DNA of 64,000 nt from Proteus alimentorum (GCF_002607735.1 NZ_NBVR01000010.1:1-64000), one strand, 5' to 3'. Positions 31,458 through 41,175 are shown, counted from the stretch's first letter. Made by a program: numbers and translations. Notes: generated from the sequence alone by a model not told the origin.

Positions 31458-32378
31458 TTGGATATAATACTAAAAGAGGAAGCGGTTGCTGAGCTAAGCA
31501 CGATCCTAGATATGTTACGCTGGGCTATGAGTCAGTTTAATTCATCTGACATTTATTATGGTCATGGCACAGATAACGCATGGGATGAAGCATTACAGCT
31601 TGTATTACCGACCATTGCACTTCCTTTAGATATTCCAGATGCACTGTTATCAACGAAGCTAACTACTTCTGAAAAGATGGAAATCATTACGCTTATCGAA
31701 AGCCGGATTGAGCAAAAAATTCCAGTCCCTTATTTAACTCATAGCGCTTGGTTCTGTGGTCACGAATTTTATGTTGATGAACGTGTCCTTATTCCTCGCT
31801 CTCCTATTGGTGAATTAATCAATAACCATTTTGATGGTTTAATTCAGCAAGAGCCAACACGTATCCTCGATTTATGCACTGGAAGTGGCTGTATTGCAAT
31901 TGCTTGTGCTCATGAGTTTGAAGATGCTGAAGTTGATGCGGTTGATATTTCTGAAGATGCACTGGAAGTCGCTGAGTTTAATATTGAAAATCATGGTTTA
32001 GTGCATCGTGTTTATCCAATGCAATCAGATTTATTTAACGCTATTGTCCCAACACCTTACGATATTATTGTAACAAATCCTCCGTATGTTGATGTCGAAG
32101 ATATGGGCGATTTACCGGATGAATACCAAGTTGAACCTGAATTAGCATTAGCTTCGGGTGTTGATGGCCTAGATATTACGAGACAAATTTTACTAAAAGC
32201 CCCCGAATATCTGAGTGAAAAAGGTATTTTAGTGTGTGAAGTGGGTAATAGTATGGTTCATCTTATTGAGCAATTCCCAGAGGTTCCATTTACATGGCTT
32301 GAGTTTGAAAATGGTGGACTCGGTGTCTTTATGCTGACTCGTGAACAACTCATCGAACATTCAGCGCGTTTTTCCTAG
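31458..32378 (+). CDS. prmB: Ribosomal protein uL3 N5-glutamine methyltransferase PrmB
   Basis: Cytoplasmic SAM-dependent enzyme that methylates a glutamine of ribosomal protein L3. 306 residues. The start is TTG at 31458: the product then opens [22 protein letters not shown], collinear with E. coli PrmB, and GAGG lies about ten bases upstream; the next ATG (31514) would delete conserved sequence. SAM motif [16 protein letters not shown] and catalytic NPPY ([10 protein letters not shown]) are intact. aroC follows after 140 bases. Confidence 0.94.
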   Translation: MDIILKEEAVAELSTILDMLRWAMSQFNSSDIYYGHGTDNAWDEALQLVLPTIALPLDIPDALLSTKLTTSEKMEIITLIESRIEQKIPVPYLTHSAWFCGHEFYVDERVLIPRSPIGELINNHFDGLIQQEPTRILDLCTGSGCIAIACAHEFEDAEVDAVDISEDALEVAEFNIENHGLVHRVYPMQSDLFNAIVPTPYDIIVTNPPYVDVEDMGDLPDEYQVEPELALASGVDGLDITRQILLKAPEYLSEKGILVCEVGNSMVHLIEQFPEVPFTWLEFENGGLGVFMLTREQLIEHSARFS

Positions 32379-32394
32379 GGCGTGTTGGCCTTTT

Positions 32395-32425
32395 ATGGTC
32401 ATTGTTTATATCAATCAATGACCAT
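32395..32425. repeat. Inverted repeat between prmB and aroC
   Basis: Perfect ATGGTCATTG/CAATGACCAT ten-base arms with an 11-base loop, just after the prmB stop. It lacks a T-run; a weak terminator or processing hairpin. Confidence 0.45.
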
Positions 32426-32518
32426 AATTGTTGATGTAACAGCAATGAGACGGTAGATTGTTATTTATTGCAAATAACATATTGATAACATCACACAGTA
32501 AAAGATAGGAATAAAGGG

Positions 32519-33604
32519 ATGGCAGGAAACAGTATCGGACAATTATTCAGAGTCACGACTTTTGGTGAATCTCATGGTATTGCATTAGGTTGCATTGTTG
32601 ATGGTGTACCTCCTGGATTGCCTTTAACAGAAGCCGACTTACAAGTTGATTTAGATAGACGTAGACCCGGAACATCACGTTATACCACTCAACGCCGTGA
32701 ACCCGATCAAGTTCGCATTTTATCAGGTGTATTTAATGGTGTAACAACAGGAACAAGCATTGGTTTACTGATTGAAAACACGGATCAACGTTCTCAAGAT
32801 TACAGTGAAATCAAAGATGTTTTTCGTCCTGGTCATGCTGATTATACCTACGAGCAAAAATATGGTTTGCGTGATTATCGTGGCGGTGGGCGATCTTCTG
32901 CACGAGAAACCGCGATGCGTGTTGCTGCGGGGGCAATCGCAAAAAAATATCTAAAAGAGAAAATGGGTATTGAAGTCAAAGGCTATCTTTCTCAACTAGG
33001 CCCAATTACTTGTGATCTTGTTGATTGGTCTATCGTTGAAACCAATCCGTTTTTCTGTCCAGATCCTTCTCGTTTAGATGCGCTGGATGAATATATGCGT
33101 GCGCTCAAAAAAGAAGGCAATTCGATTGGTGCAAAAGTGACGGTGGTTGCAGAGGGTGTACCAGCAGGATTTGGTGAGCCAGTTTTTGACAGACTCGATG
33201 CAGATTTAGCACATGCACTAATGAGCATCAATGCTGTTAAAGGAATTGAAATTGGTGATGGTTTCGGTGTTGTCACCTTAAAAGGCACTGAAAATAGAGA
33301 TGAAATCACTAAGAATGGTTTTACTAGCAACCATGCAGGGGGCATTTTAGGTGGCATTAGCAGTGGTCAGCCAATTGTTGCTCATATCGCTTTAAAACCA
33401 ACATCTAGCATTACTATTGCAGGTAAAACGATTAATCGTGATGGTGAAGAAGTCGATATGATAACCAAAGGTCGTCACGATCCTTGTGTAGGAATACGCG
33501 CTATTCCTATTGCAGAGGCAATGATGGCAATTGTATTGCTTGATCATGCATTGCGCCAACGTGGTCAATGTGGTGATGTTGTACCTCCGCTAATGCAATG
33601 GTAA
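32519..33604 (+). CDS. aroC: Chorismate synthase AroC
   Basis: Last step of the shikimate pathway: converts EPSP to chorismate using reduced FMN. 361 residues, as in E. coli. Signatures [18 protein letters not shown] (16-33), the [20 protein letters not shown] phosphate/flavin region (45-64), [13 protein letters not shown] and the C-terminal GRHDPC segment are all present. The ATG at 32519 follows an AGG-rich site. Confidence 0.97.
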   Translation: MAGNSIGQLFRVTTFGESHGIALGCIVDGVPPGLPLTEADLQVDLDRRRPGTSRYTTQRREPDQVRILSGVFNGVTTGTSIGLLIENTDQRSQDYSEIKDVFRPGHADYTYEQKYGLRDYRGGGRSSARETAMRVAAGAIAKKYLKEKMGIEVKGYLSQLGPITCDLVDWSIVETNPFFCPDPSRLDALDEYMRALKKEGNSIGAKVTVVAEGVPAGFGEPVFDRLDADLAHALMSINAVKGIEIGDGFGVVTLKGTENRDEITKNGFTSNHAGGILGGISSGQPIVAHIALKPTSSITIAGKTINRDGEEVDMITKGRHDPCVGIRAIPIAEAMMAIVLLDHALRQRGQCGDVVPPLMQW

Positions 33605-33695
33605 TCATTCTACGTCAATAACGTGGTCGATAAACTGTTGTAAGTTTGATGTTAGCTTTAAAGGTGTGAGCGCCTAATTTTATTATGCTCAGATC

Positions 33696-33742
33696 GTGTT
33701 GCTGTGGCTTTTTTAAAATAAATAAGATCAACACAGCAACAC
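33696..33742 (+). repeat. Inverted repeat between aroC and yfcA
   Basis: GTGTTGCTGTG (33696-33706) / CACAGCAACAC (33732-33742), 11 perfect pairs around an AT-rich loop that starts GCTTTTTT. Possibly the aroC terminator region. Confidence 0.5.
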
Positions 33743-33773
33743 GCCCTTCATTCCTAATAACTCGGATAGATAA

Positions 33774-34574
33774 ATGGATTGGCTCTTTTCAGATGGCATC
33801 TACCTTCTTCTCTTCTTTGTTGCTTTAATCGCTGGTTTTATTGATTCAATTGCTGGTGGTGGTGGATTAATCACTATTCCAGCTTTGTTATCAGCGGGGA
33901 TCCCGCCTGTCCAAGCGCTGGCAACGAATAAACTGCAATCAGTAGGTGGCTCGTTTTCGGCAACCCTCTATTTTATACGTCGAAAAGTGATTGATTTAAA
34001 AGCGCAACGATTTGCCATTTTAATGACTTTCATTGGTGCCGTTTCTGGCGCCATGTTGGTGCAGTTTATTAATCCAGAAATCCTTAAACAAGCACTTCCT
34101 ATTCTTACCATCGCGATCGGTCTTTATTTTCTTCTTACTCCATCAATCGGTGCTCAAGATAGTAAACAACGTATTGGCTACTATACTTTTGGTGCAATAT
34201 TAGGGGGAGGTGTTGGTTTTTATGATGGTGTTTTTGGACCCGGTACGGGCTCTTTTTTCGCTTTAGGTTATGTTATGTTACTTGGATATAATCTTTCAAA
34301 AGCAACAGCGCATGCTAAGTTACTTAACTTCACCTCTAACTTTGGTTCTTTACTGTTTTTTATTATTGGTGGGCAGGTTATTTGGACTATTGGTTTAGTC
34401 ATGCTTTGTGGGCAGTTTATTGGTGCTCGCTTAGGTGCAGGTCTAGTATTAACAAAAGGGCAAAAATTAATAAGACCTATGCTGGTCATTATCTCCTTTT
34501 TGATGAGCATCAAACTCATATATGACAATCATGGCGATACTATTGCACTTTGGTTTTCTGCACTTTTTAATTAG
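33774..34574 (+). CDS. yfcA: TSUP-family membrane protein YfcA
   Basis: Inner-membrane protein of 266 residues with about eight helices, collinear with E. coli YfcA (269): AGFIDSIAGGGGLITIPALLSAG, ALATNKLQSVGGSFSATLYFIRRK, then GGGVGFYDGVFGPGTGSFFALGYV and ATAHAKLLNFTSN. Paired TauE/SafE motifs suggest export of a small anion; the substrate is unknown. Conserved place between aroC and epmC. Confidence 0.92.
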   Translation: MDWLFSDGIYLLLFFVALIAGFIDSIAGGGGLITIPALLSAGIPPVQALATNKLQSVGGSFSATLYFIRRKVIDLKAQRFAILMTFIGAVSGAMLVQFINPEILKQALPILTIAIGLYFLLTPSIGAQDSKQRIGYYTFGAILGGGVGFYDGVFGPGTGSFFALGYVMLLGYNLSKATAHAKLLNFTSNFGSLLFFIIGGQVIWTIGLVMLCGQFIGARLGAGLVLTKGQKLIRPMLVIISFLMSIKLIYDNHGDTIALWFSALFN

Positions 34575-34591
34575 GAATAGATGGTTTTTAA

Positions 34592-35146
34592 ATGTCAGCA
34601 CATCATTATCAACAGTTAATTGATATCTTTAATCAATGTTTTAGCGAAAGTTTCCAAACCCGTTTAGTTAAAGGGGATGATGAGCCGATTTATTTGCCTG
34701 CAAATGAAGAGACACCTTATCACCAAATCATTTTTGCTCATGGTTTTTATGCCAGTGCATTACATGAAATATCACATTGGTGTATCGCTGGAGAGGCTCG
34801 TCGCCAACAAGTTGATTATGGTTACTGGTATTGCCCTGATGGACGAGATGAAACGACTCAAGGGCAGTTTGAAGTTGTAGAAATCAAACCTCAAGCGTTG
34901 GATTGGTTATTTTGCCAAGCGGCTGGTTATCCTTTCAATGTCAGTTGTGACAATTTAGAAGGTAACTTTGAACCTGATCGTTATGAATTTAGGAATAAAG
35001 TTAGAGAACAAGTACTCGCTTATTTACGAGACAAAAACACGCCACCTCGCGCACAGCTATTTATTAATGCGTTACATTTGTTTTACAATACCCCAGAACT
35101 AACGGAAGCGATGTTTCCTTATCAGGAAAATCCTTTAGTTAATTAA
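34592..35146 (+). CDS. epmC: EF-P beta-lysylation hydroxylase EpmC
   Basis: Cytoplasmic metalloenzyme (formerly YfcM) that hydroxylates the beta-lysylated lysine of elongation factor P. 184 residues, E. coli 182. Conserved IFAHGFYASALHEISHWCIAG includes the metal-binding HExxH-like HEISH; YGYWYCPDGRD and the strictly conserved CQAAGYPFNVSCDNLEG follow. Starts 18 bases after yfcA, probably the same operon. Confidence 0.94.
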   Translation: MSAHHYQQLIDIFNQCFSESFQTRLVKGDDEPIYLPANEETPYHQIIFAHGFYASALHEISHWCIAGEARRQQVDYGYWYCPDGRDETTQGQFEVVEIKPQALDWLFCQAAGYPFNVSCDNLEGNFEPDRYEFRNKVREQVLAYLRDKNTPPRAQLFINALHLFYNTPELTEAMFPYQENPLVN

Positions 35147-35299
35147 GGATTGCGAGAATAACTATCGCCTATCCACTGTGAAGGTTTTACCCAATAGGGT
35201 GGAGTCTGAAGTAGTAAGGTTGCTGGAACATAGATATTTATGCTTTGCTAATACAGGGCAAATATAAAAGATGGCAACATTATATATTGAGGATAAATA

Positions 35300-35572
35300 A
35301 TGCTTTCTGAGTATGAAGCGTACTTATTAGATAAAATTGATAGCCGTGTTGAACATGCCACTGACGATGAGTTATTTGCAGGTGGATATTTACAAGGCCA
35401 TATTACACTGGCTATTGCTGAACTTGAGCAAGAAAATAATACACAGTTAGAAGCGTTAAGAGCGCGTGTAGAAGAGAGCATTCAAAAGGCGATAAAAGCA
35501 GGCGAGCTTTCACCACCAGATCAAGCATTAGTTTTATCTACATGGCATGATTTAGTTAACTCAATTAATTAA
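35300..35572 (+). CDS. yfcL: YfcL family protein
   Basis: Small cytoplasmic protein of 90 residues, collinear with E. coli YfcL (92): DDELFAGGYLQGHITLAIAELEQ and KAGELSPPDQALVLSTWHDL. Function not established. ATG at 35300 with AGGA just upstream; it follows epmC as in E. coli and ends in a terminator. Confidence 0.9.
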   Translation: MLSEYEAYLLDKIDSRVEHATDDELFAGGYLQGHITLAIAELEQENNTQLEALRARVEESIQKAIKAGELSPPDQALVLSTWHDLVNSIN

Positions 35573-35899
35573 GTCGGCATGTCTACTAAGAGAACAACCG
35601 GCATAAATCGGTTGTTTTTCCTTTCTTAATATCTTATTAAAATCACAGCCTCTACGTTATATTTAAGATATTTACTGTTGAATTAGATTGGTTTTTATAC
35701 AAAGATTGATCCTTACTATTTATCAATTGTTTTTATTTGATTTTTCAAAGTCGATGTATCTCTCATTGATTAAGCATAATAGTGCTATCTTTTGTAACTC
35801 CTTGCCATTTCTGTAAAATTACTTTTAAATGTTTTTTAGGAATGTTTCTCGGGATGCAAATGATTTGCATAGAATATTTATGATAAGGATAACAATACG
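35573..35899. other. yfcL-lipoprotein intergenic region
   Basis: 327 AT-rich bases containing the yfcL terminator at 35593-35618 and, presumably, the promoter of the next gene; nothing else seen. Confidence 0.6.
35593..35618 (+). terminator. yfcL terminator
   Basis: ACAACCG/CGGTTGT stem followed by TTTTTCC. Confidence 0.85.
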
Positions 35900-36796
35900 A
35901 TGAAAAATTTCTTTAAAATAGGCCTACTGACTAGCGCTGTTTTATTTTTATCTGCTTGTGATCAATTTGACTTAGATAATAAAAAAAATAAGTTTTATTA
36001 CAGTAATCCAAGCGAAAAAGTCATTAGTTTTAGCGTTGATGGTAAAGAATATCAGGTTGAGCCGGGTAAAAATGGTTACATAACACTGTCACCTGGTGAG
36101 CATAATTTAAAAGATAGCGCCGGTAATGATGCTCGATTTATGGTTTATGATCATAATAATGGTGGCATATTAAATCCTGATAATTTTATGTATTACACCC
36201 TTTCTGAAGTTTATGCAGTAAAGGGAAAAACGGATCAATTTAAACCCGTTGATTACCCAGTTATTATTAATGGTTATGAATTTGAACTTCCAGTGCGTAG
36301 TACTAATGCCACATTAATTGATGGTAATGTTTTTCAGTGTACTTATGCCTTAGGAGAGCCATTTCCTAATGAAATTCGCACTCGCAATAAAAATAATGAT
36401 GGCAGCATAAAAAATAAATGCTTTGATAAACCTGAATTTATTAAATATATTTCAGTGGAATATAATAAAGATTTAGCGCCATTTACTCAAGAAGATGAAT
36501 ATAACGATTCTGTTAATCTTGATTTAGACTATATGTTACCGACAGCAGAATTTACTGATCCTGATATTCAAGCTGAAGCAGAAGAGCTCGTTTCATTATT
36601 AAATCAAGTTCAAGAAAGTGAAGATCCGAAGATCCATAACATATTAAAAGATAAACTTTATAAGGCGACACTTGCTGTTTCTAGCGCGTATGGTAATCGG
36701 GCAGTCAAAGACTCAGTAGAAGATAATAAATACTATAATCGTTTTATTGAAGAGAGTAGCAAATTCCAATCTTACGGCATATTGCCTAAAAATTAA
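35900..36796 (+). CDS. Hypothetical lipoprotein with Asp at +2
   Basis: 298 residues with a lipoprotein signal ending LSAC at C20. The +2 residue is Asp (D21), which in enterobacteria is the Lol-avoidance signal, so the mature protein should stay in the inner membrane facing the periplasm. Beta-rich first part (SEKVISFSVDGKEYQVEPGKNGYITLSPGEHNL), two later cysteines (about 147 and 172) that could form a disulfide, and a helical Glu-rich C-terminal part. No family recognised. A single-gene unit between two terminators in a region not shared with E. coli. Confidence 0.8.
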   Translation: MKNFFKIGLLTSAVLFLSACDQFDLDNKKNKFYYSNPSEKVISFSVDGKEYQVEPGKNGYITLSPGEHNLKDSAGNDARFMVYDHNNGGILNPDNFMYYTLSEVYAVKGKTDQFKPVDYPVIINGYEFELPVRSTNATLIDGNVFQCTYALGEPFPNEIRTRNKNNDGSIKNKCFDKPEFIKYISVEYNKDLAPFTQEDEYNDSVNLDLDYMLPTAEFTDPDIQAEAEELVSLLNQVQESEDPKIHNILKDKLYKATLAVSSAYGNRAVKDSVEDNKYYNRFIEESSKFQSYGILPKN

Positions 36797-36832
36797 TGAC
36801 TTAAAAATAAGACATTATTTTAGTAATAACAC

Positions 36833-36858
36833 AAGCCATCTAATGAGATGGCTTTTTA
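36833..36858 (+). terminator. Lipoprotein gene terminator
   Basis: AAGCCATCT/AGATGGCTT with AATG loop and T-run. Confidence 0.85.
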
Positions 36859-36903
36859 ATAAGTTAAGCATAAAAATATAAAAACACCTGAACTGGAAAA
36901 AAG

Positions 36904-37455
36904 ATGACAACAACACAAAAAAAAATAAAAAATAATGATATTACGATCCGTCAAACACAAGTCGATGATGCCATTAAACTGCCTGCTATTGAGCAATTGG
37001 CAGGGCAACTCTTTAGTACTTTAGAAGATTTACGCTGGATAAGTGAAAGTGGCGTACAAAGTGTTGATAAACATTTAGCCTTTATTAACCAGCAAGGGCA
37101 TTGGGTTGCGGTTAATAGTGATAATGAGCCCGTTGGTTTTATTATGACGACACCGTTACCCGAAAGTTTATTTATTCATGAACTCTCCGTCAGCCAAGAT
37201 TGGCAAAATAGGGGGATTGGTAAATTACTTATTCAAAAAGTAAAAGATGAAGCAAAAGTACATAAGTTTGATGCTGTTACGTTGACGACATTTCGCCATG
37301 TCCCTTGGAATGCACCGTATTATCAACGCTTAGGTTTTTCTATTTTACCCCAAAGCGAAATTTCTCATTCTCTGCAAGAAATCTTAGATGATGAAGTTGA
37401 AAGTGGGGGTTTTGTAAAAGAAACGCGCTGTGCCATGAAGTTTGAAATTAAATAA
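36904..37455 (+). CDS. GNAT-family N-acetyltransferase
   Basis: Cytoplasmic protein of 183 residues. The GNAT fold is visible: ITIRQTQVDDAIKLPAI as strand 1/helix 1, GHWVAVNSDNEPVGFIMTTPLPESLFIHELSVSQDWQNRGIGKLLIQKVKDEA, where QNRGIGK is the acetyl-CoA pyrophosphate loop (Q/RxxGxG/A), and APYYQRLGFSILP as the closing strand. Substrate unknown. The start ATG at 36904 follows GGAAAAAAG. Convergent with the DUF2145 pair. Confidence 0.87.
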   Translation: MTTTQKKIKNNDITIRQTQVDDAIKLPAIEQLAGQLFSTLEDLRWISESGVQSVDKHLAFINQQGHWVAVNSDNEPVGFIMTTPLPESLFIHELSVSQDWQNRGIGKLLIQKVKDEAKVHKFDAVTLTTFRHVPWNAPYYQRLGFSILPQSEISHSLQEILDDEVESGGFVKETRCAMKFEIK

Positions 37456-37519
37456 CGCTAAGTTTAGCGTTTAGTCCCTATTTTACTCAGTCGATAGAGG
37501 TAACGATAATGTAGTTACC

Positions 37520-38338
37520 TTATTTAGGTAATGCCAATAAGCAGATAGATGCTCCCCACTTGCCATGTTCACAATTGATCTGTTTTTCCCCGTAGTTGTT
37601 CATAAAATTAAGTAAACTATCGCCTGAATTAAAATAAATAAGGCTAGCATCGGGTTGATCACTCGTTGATATATGAGGAATAAACATATTAGCCATAGTG
37701 CGTTTTACAACGCTAACATTTGTCGAAGATGCGACATAACGTTGAGATACTAACCAATCAACGCCAGTTGAAAGCGAGGTGACTTGTGAAGAAATAGCCG
37801 CACCTAAAATCATTAATACCCATCCATTAGAGTTTTGCATTTCAGTTGAAAATGGATAGGCAATCATATTGTAGTGAGATTGGTGCAAATCTTGGCGTTT
37901 TTGGCGATTAGTGAGTGTTGTGAGTAGCTGCTGTTGTAAATCTGAAGGAAAATGCAGAGTTGCTACTATATTTTCTGATAAGTCATCATCGAGAAATTGA
38001 TATAGCCCTTGAATATACAAACTCGACTTATCGGTGCCACATTCATTCAGGTTATGATAAACACGCCAATGACCCGACAATGTTTTTATTGCATAAGCGC
38101 CATGAGAAAATGTTAAACCATAATCAGATAAAGATTGTCCTTGACGAAAAAGGGCAATAACTCGATCACCACTATTATCTAGATATTGTCGTAGAATTTT
38201 AGCTTGTTCAGTGCGTAAGGCGATATCTTGAGGTGTTGATGATATTTTATCGACACAGTTATGGCTACTCGCATAAGAAAAAGAAGTTATGCCCAAATTA
38301 ATAAGCATAACAATCATTTTGATTTTATTTGTACGCAT
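37520..38338 (-). CDS. DUF2145 family periplasmic protein
   Basis: 272 residues with a signal peptide ending near SFSYAS (residue 24). The body matches my memory of DUF2145: SGDRVIALFRQGQSLSDYGL, FSHGAYAIK, HWRVYHNLNECGT, then SLYIQGLYQFLDDDL, YNMIAYPFSTEMQNSNGW. The GDRV plus SHGAYAI arrangement resembles permuted NlpC/P60-type papain folds, but the equivalent of a catalytic Cys is not obvious. The start at 38338 follows the stop of the upstream gene by one base, so the two are translationally coupled. Function unknown. Confidence 0.75.
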   Translation of the reverse strand: MRTNKIKMIVMLINLGITSFSYASSHNCVDKISSTPQDIALRTEQAKILRQYLDNSGDRVIALFRQGQSLSDYGLTFSHGAYAIKTLSGHWRVYHNLNECGTDKSSLYIQGLYQFLDDDLSENIVATLHFPSDLQQQLLTTLTNRQKRQDLHQSHYNMIAYPFSTEMQNSNGWVLMILGAAISSQVTSLSTGVDWLVSQRYVASSTNVSVVKRTMANMFIPHISTSDQPDASLIYFNSGDSLLNFMNNYGEKQINCEHGKWGASICLLALPK

Positions 38339-38339
38339 C

Positions 38340-38774
38340 TTAATTCAGTTTTTCTTGATGAGAAAGTGAGCGCTCATCTTGTGTTACAACATGGGAAATA
38401 ATGGTATCGCCTTTCTTCAAATATGCGCCAATGCCTTTTTCAACGGGTTCGAGAGTGAGTTTATCATCAGGTTTAATTGGATTTTTTTCTAACGCATCGG
38501 CCGGAACAATTATTTCGACATCTTCACCTTTTTCTGTTTTTGCTTTAATGATTTTTTCATCTGGTTTATTACTTTTCTCAACCGAAATTTGTACCAATAT
38601 GACGGGTAATACAATAGGAGATAAAAGGATCCCACTGACAAGCGCTGAACTTCCTACGCTACTTGCTACACTCATAACAGAATAAATTTCACCTGCTGAA
38701 TGGTTACCTGCAGATATTGGTAATGAGATAAATGCAATAGAACCAATAAGTAACGATGAAAGTGATTTTTTCAT
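38340..38774 (-). CDS. Hypothetical exported protein, partner of DUF2145
   Basis: 144 residues: signal peptide (MKKSLSSLLIGSIAFISLPISAG), a small-residue-rich hydrophobic segment (about 28-62, SVMSVASSVGSSALVSGILL, then SPIVLPVILVQISVE) that could cross the membrane, then a charged domain rich in Lys, Asp and Glu (about 65-144). No family recognised. The coupling to the DUF2145 gene indicates the two act together, perhaps with this one as membrane partner. Both are absent from this place in E. coli. Confidence 0.65.
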   Translation of the reverse strand: MKKSLSSLLIGSIAFISLPISAGNHSAGEIYSVMSVASSVGSSALVSGILLSPIVLPVILVQISVEKSNKPDEKIIKAKTEKGEDVEIIVPADALEKNPIKPDDKLTLEPVEKGIGAYLKKGDTIISHVVTQDERSLSHQEKLN

Positions 38775-38918
38775 ATAATATCCTTATTAAGTAATAAAAT
38801 TGAATCAAATATACATCTAAAAACCATTAGTAAATTAAAAAAACAAAGTTTAATTAATTGGTTATGTTTTCATTCTTACCTTTATTAATAAGATATTATT
38901 TTATATTCATAAATAATT

Positions 38919-40970
38919 CTATTGTTTTATTTCTATTGGTTTCCCTCGAAGTAATGGCCTTACCCAAAAACGATTAGGGTGTAAGGCATTTAACACACTA
39001 TCTTCAACGGGAAAAGGTTCATCAAAAATTTGGCTTGCAAGAATTTCGGCCGATAACGGCGCTGAACATAATCCACGAGAGCCTAATGCACTGATAATAT
39101 AAAGTTGATGATAAGCAGGCGCCAAAGCGGGTGTTTGTTTTCTACGCTTAAATCTATCTAAATGCGTGTATGCCACTCGCAATGTTTCAAAATCAGGTAC
39201 TTCACCTAATAACGGCAAATGATCGCGAATAGTGCAACGAATACCAATTCGTGCTTCATTTCGGCTAAAATCAACGTCTTTAACCCAAGGGGCTTTTGCT
39301 AAACACTGTATAAGATGAGCTTGGTTATTTTCTTGCTCTTGAGTCGAAATAGCTAAATCTAATCGATCGCGGCGAAAACTTGCCCCTACACAATGCAAAT
39401 TATCTTGGTGATCAACAGGCGTAAAATAGCCATCATAACAAAGTACCGTTTTTAGTTGTGATAATGTCTTTGTTGTTGGAATATGACTAACTTGGCCTCT
39501 AACTGCACTAATGGGTAATTTTGCACTTTGGGTAAAGTCTGCAATACGATGCCCATTCGCTAAAATAACGCAATCATGTCGTGATTGAATTTGGGTCGTA
39601 CAATCTCCATCGTGATGAACAACATCTAAGCACCAAGATGCTTCTTGTGCACGTATTTGAGTGACTTGATGATTAAATCGCAACGTTAAACCTAATTGTT
39701 CAGCGTATTTTAATGTATTGATTGTGAGTTGCGTCGGTGAAAGCCAGCCCGCTTGCGGATAAAACAAAGCATCACAATTAACGTCTATTCCGCTGAATTT
39801 ATTAACGTCGTCTTCATTGAGATAACACGCTATTTGAGCAAAAGGTATAGAATGATCCATAATCCTTTGTGCTTTTTTACGCACTTTCTCGTTATAAATA
39901 ACCTGTGCAACGCCAGACCATTGATGTGAAAAAGGAATACCTGCTTGACTCAGATTGTCATAAGTGCGATGAGCAAATAGAAATGCGGTTGTAAAAAATT
40001 GTTCTAGCTCATCGGATTTGCCATTAAGTAAAGGATATAACACACCTTGTCGATTGCCTGATGCATTCGTTGCAGGTTGTTTATCTTCACAATATAAGGT
40101 GACATTGGCGCCTCTTCTTAGGCAGGCAAGCGCCGTAAATGTACTGGCAATACCACCCCCTATAATGGCAATATTCTGTGCTTTGGTTGCTCTTGGTCTT
40201 GCATAGTAAGGGAGAATCTCAGGCGATGGAGGATGTGGAAAAACACCTGTCAGCATCTCTCTTTTTTGACCAAATCCTTTGATTTTTTTTATCTCAAAAC
40301 CCACACTTTGCAAACCTCGTTTGACAATCCCTGCGGCGGTAAACGTTGCAAATGTACCGTTTTCTCTCATTGAATCAGCCATCGATTGGAAAAGTGTTTC
40401 ACTCCACATTTGTGGATTTTTAGAAGGTGCAAAACCATCTAAGAACCATGCATCCACTTTGTTATGTAGCGCTTGGCGAGTTTGGGGTAACAAGGTGTTG
40501 ATATCACCAAACCATAAATCCAATGTAATTGTTCCATCAGCAAGAAGAATGCGGTGACAACCCGCAATGGCCAATGGCCACTGAGAACAAAGCGCTTGTG
40601 AATATTTTTCGAGTTCAGGCCAATGGCCATGTGCAGATTGTAAGTCACTTTTAGTCAGAGGGAATTTTTCGAAACTGACATAATGAAGGCGTTTTAAACG
40701 AGAGTCAGAAGATGTTTGCCTAAATTGCTCGAAAGCTTGCCACAGTGTTAAAAAATTAAGCCCAGTTCCAAAACCTGTTTCTGCGATAATACATTCAGAG
40801 CGTACATGTGTACCAAAACGTGATGGAAAATGATTTCCATGTAAGAACACATGTCGAGTTTCTTCTAGACCATCTTGGTTTGAAAAGTAAATGTCGCCAA
40901 ATTGTTCAGAGATCGGCGTACCAAGTTCATTCCAACTTAAAGACGCAGTATTTATTGGGCTATTATTCAC
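38919..40970 (-). CDS. mnmC: tRNA 5-methylaminomethyl-2-thiouridine biosynthesis protein MnmC
   Basis: Bifunctional enzyme finishing the mnm5s2U34 wobble modification of tRNA Lys, Glu and Gln. 683 residues. The N-terminal SAM methyltransferase (about 1-250; CIIAETGFGTGLNFLTLW, WFLDGFAPSKNPQMW) is fused to a C-terminal FAD-dependent demodification domain (about 265-680; IAIIGGGIASTFTALACLRRG, then SALGSRGLCSAPLSAEILA). Both catalytic halves look complete. Divergent from fabB as in E. coli. The window's tRNA-Lys(UUU) genes encode one of its substrates. Confidence 0.95.
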   Translation of the reverse strand: MNNSPINTASLSWNELGTPISEQFGDIYFSNQDGLEETRHVFLHGNHFPSRFGTHVRSECIIAETGFGTGLNFLTLWQAFEQFRQTSSDSRLKRLHYVSFEKFPLTKSDLQSAHGHWPELEKYSQALCSQWPLAIAGCHRILLADGTITLDLWFGDINTLLPQTRQALHNKVDAWFLDGFAPSKNPQMWSETLFQSMADSMRENGTFATFTAAGIVKRGLQSVGFEIKKIKGFGQKREMLTGVFPHPPSPEILPYYARPRATKAQNIAIIGGGIASTFTALACLRRGANVTLYCEDKQPATNASGNRQGVLYPLLNGKSDELEQFFTTAFLFAHRTYDNLSQAGIPFSHQWSGVAQVIYNEKVRKKAQRIMDHSIPFAQIACYLNEDDVNKFSGIDVNCDALFYPQAGWLSPTQLTINTLKYAEQLGLTLRFNHQVTQIRAQEASWCLDVVHHDGDCTTQIQSRHDCVILANGHRIADFTQSAKLPISAVRGQVSHIPTTKTLSQLKTVLCYDGYFTPVDHQDNLHCVGASFRRDRLDLAISTQEQENNQAHLIQCLAKAPWVKDVDFSRNEARIGIRCTIRDHLPLLGEVPDFETLRVAYTHLDRFKRRKQTPALAPAYHQLYIISALGSRGLCSAPLSAEILASQIFDEPFPVEDSVLNALHPNRFWVRPLLRGKPIEIKQ

Positions 40971-41086
40971 GGAACTGCCTGTATTTCACGAAAAAATTAT
41001 GCAATATCTTAGCGCTGTTAAGTGGCTTGTGCCAGCCTTGAAGGGGAAAGTGTTTTATCGGCTTATCTGTATTTTTGTAAAAAAGA

Positions 41087-41103
41087 TCCTGATCGGACTT
41101 GTT
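41087..41103 (+). promoter_or_regulatory. FadR-like site before fabB
   Basis: TCCTGATCGGACTTGTT matches 11 of 16 consensus positions of FadR. In E. coli FadR activates fabB from a similar upstream position. It lies directly beside the FabR-like palindrome. Confidence 0.5.
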
Positions 41104-41104
41104 C

Positions 41105-41122
41105 GGCGTACAACTGTAAGCT
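41105..41122 (+). promoter_or_regulatory. FabR-like palindrome before fabB
   Basis: GGCGTACAACTGTAAGCT, close to the FabR operator form AGCGTACANNTGTACGCT, 54 bases before the fabB start. FabR represses fabB when unsaturated acyl chains are plentiful. Confidence 0.65.
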
Positions 41123-41175
41123 AAAGTGCTACTCAGAAATCCCGCAGCTACAACTATTATTGTAAAGAGGTATAA

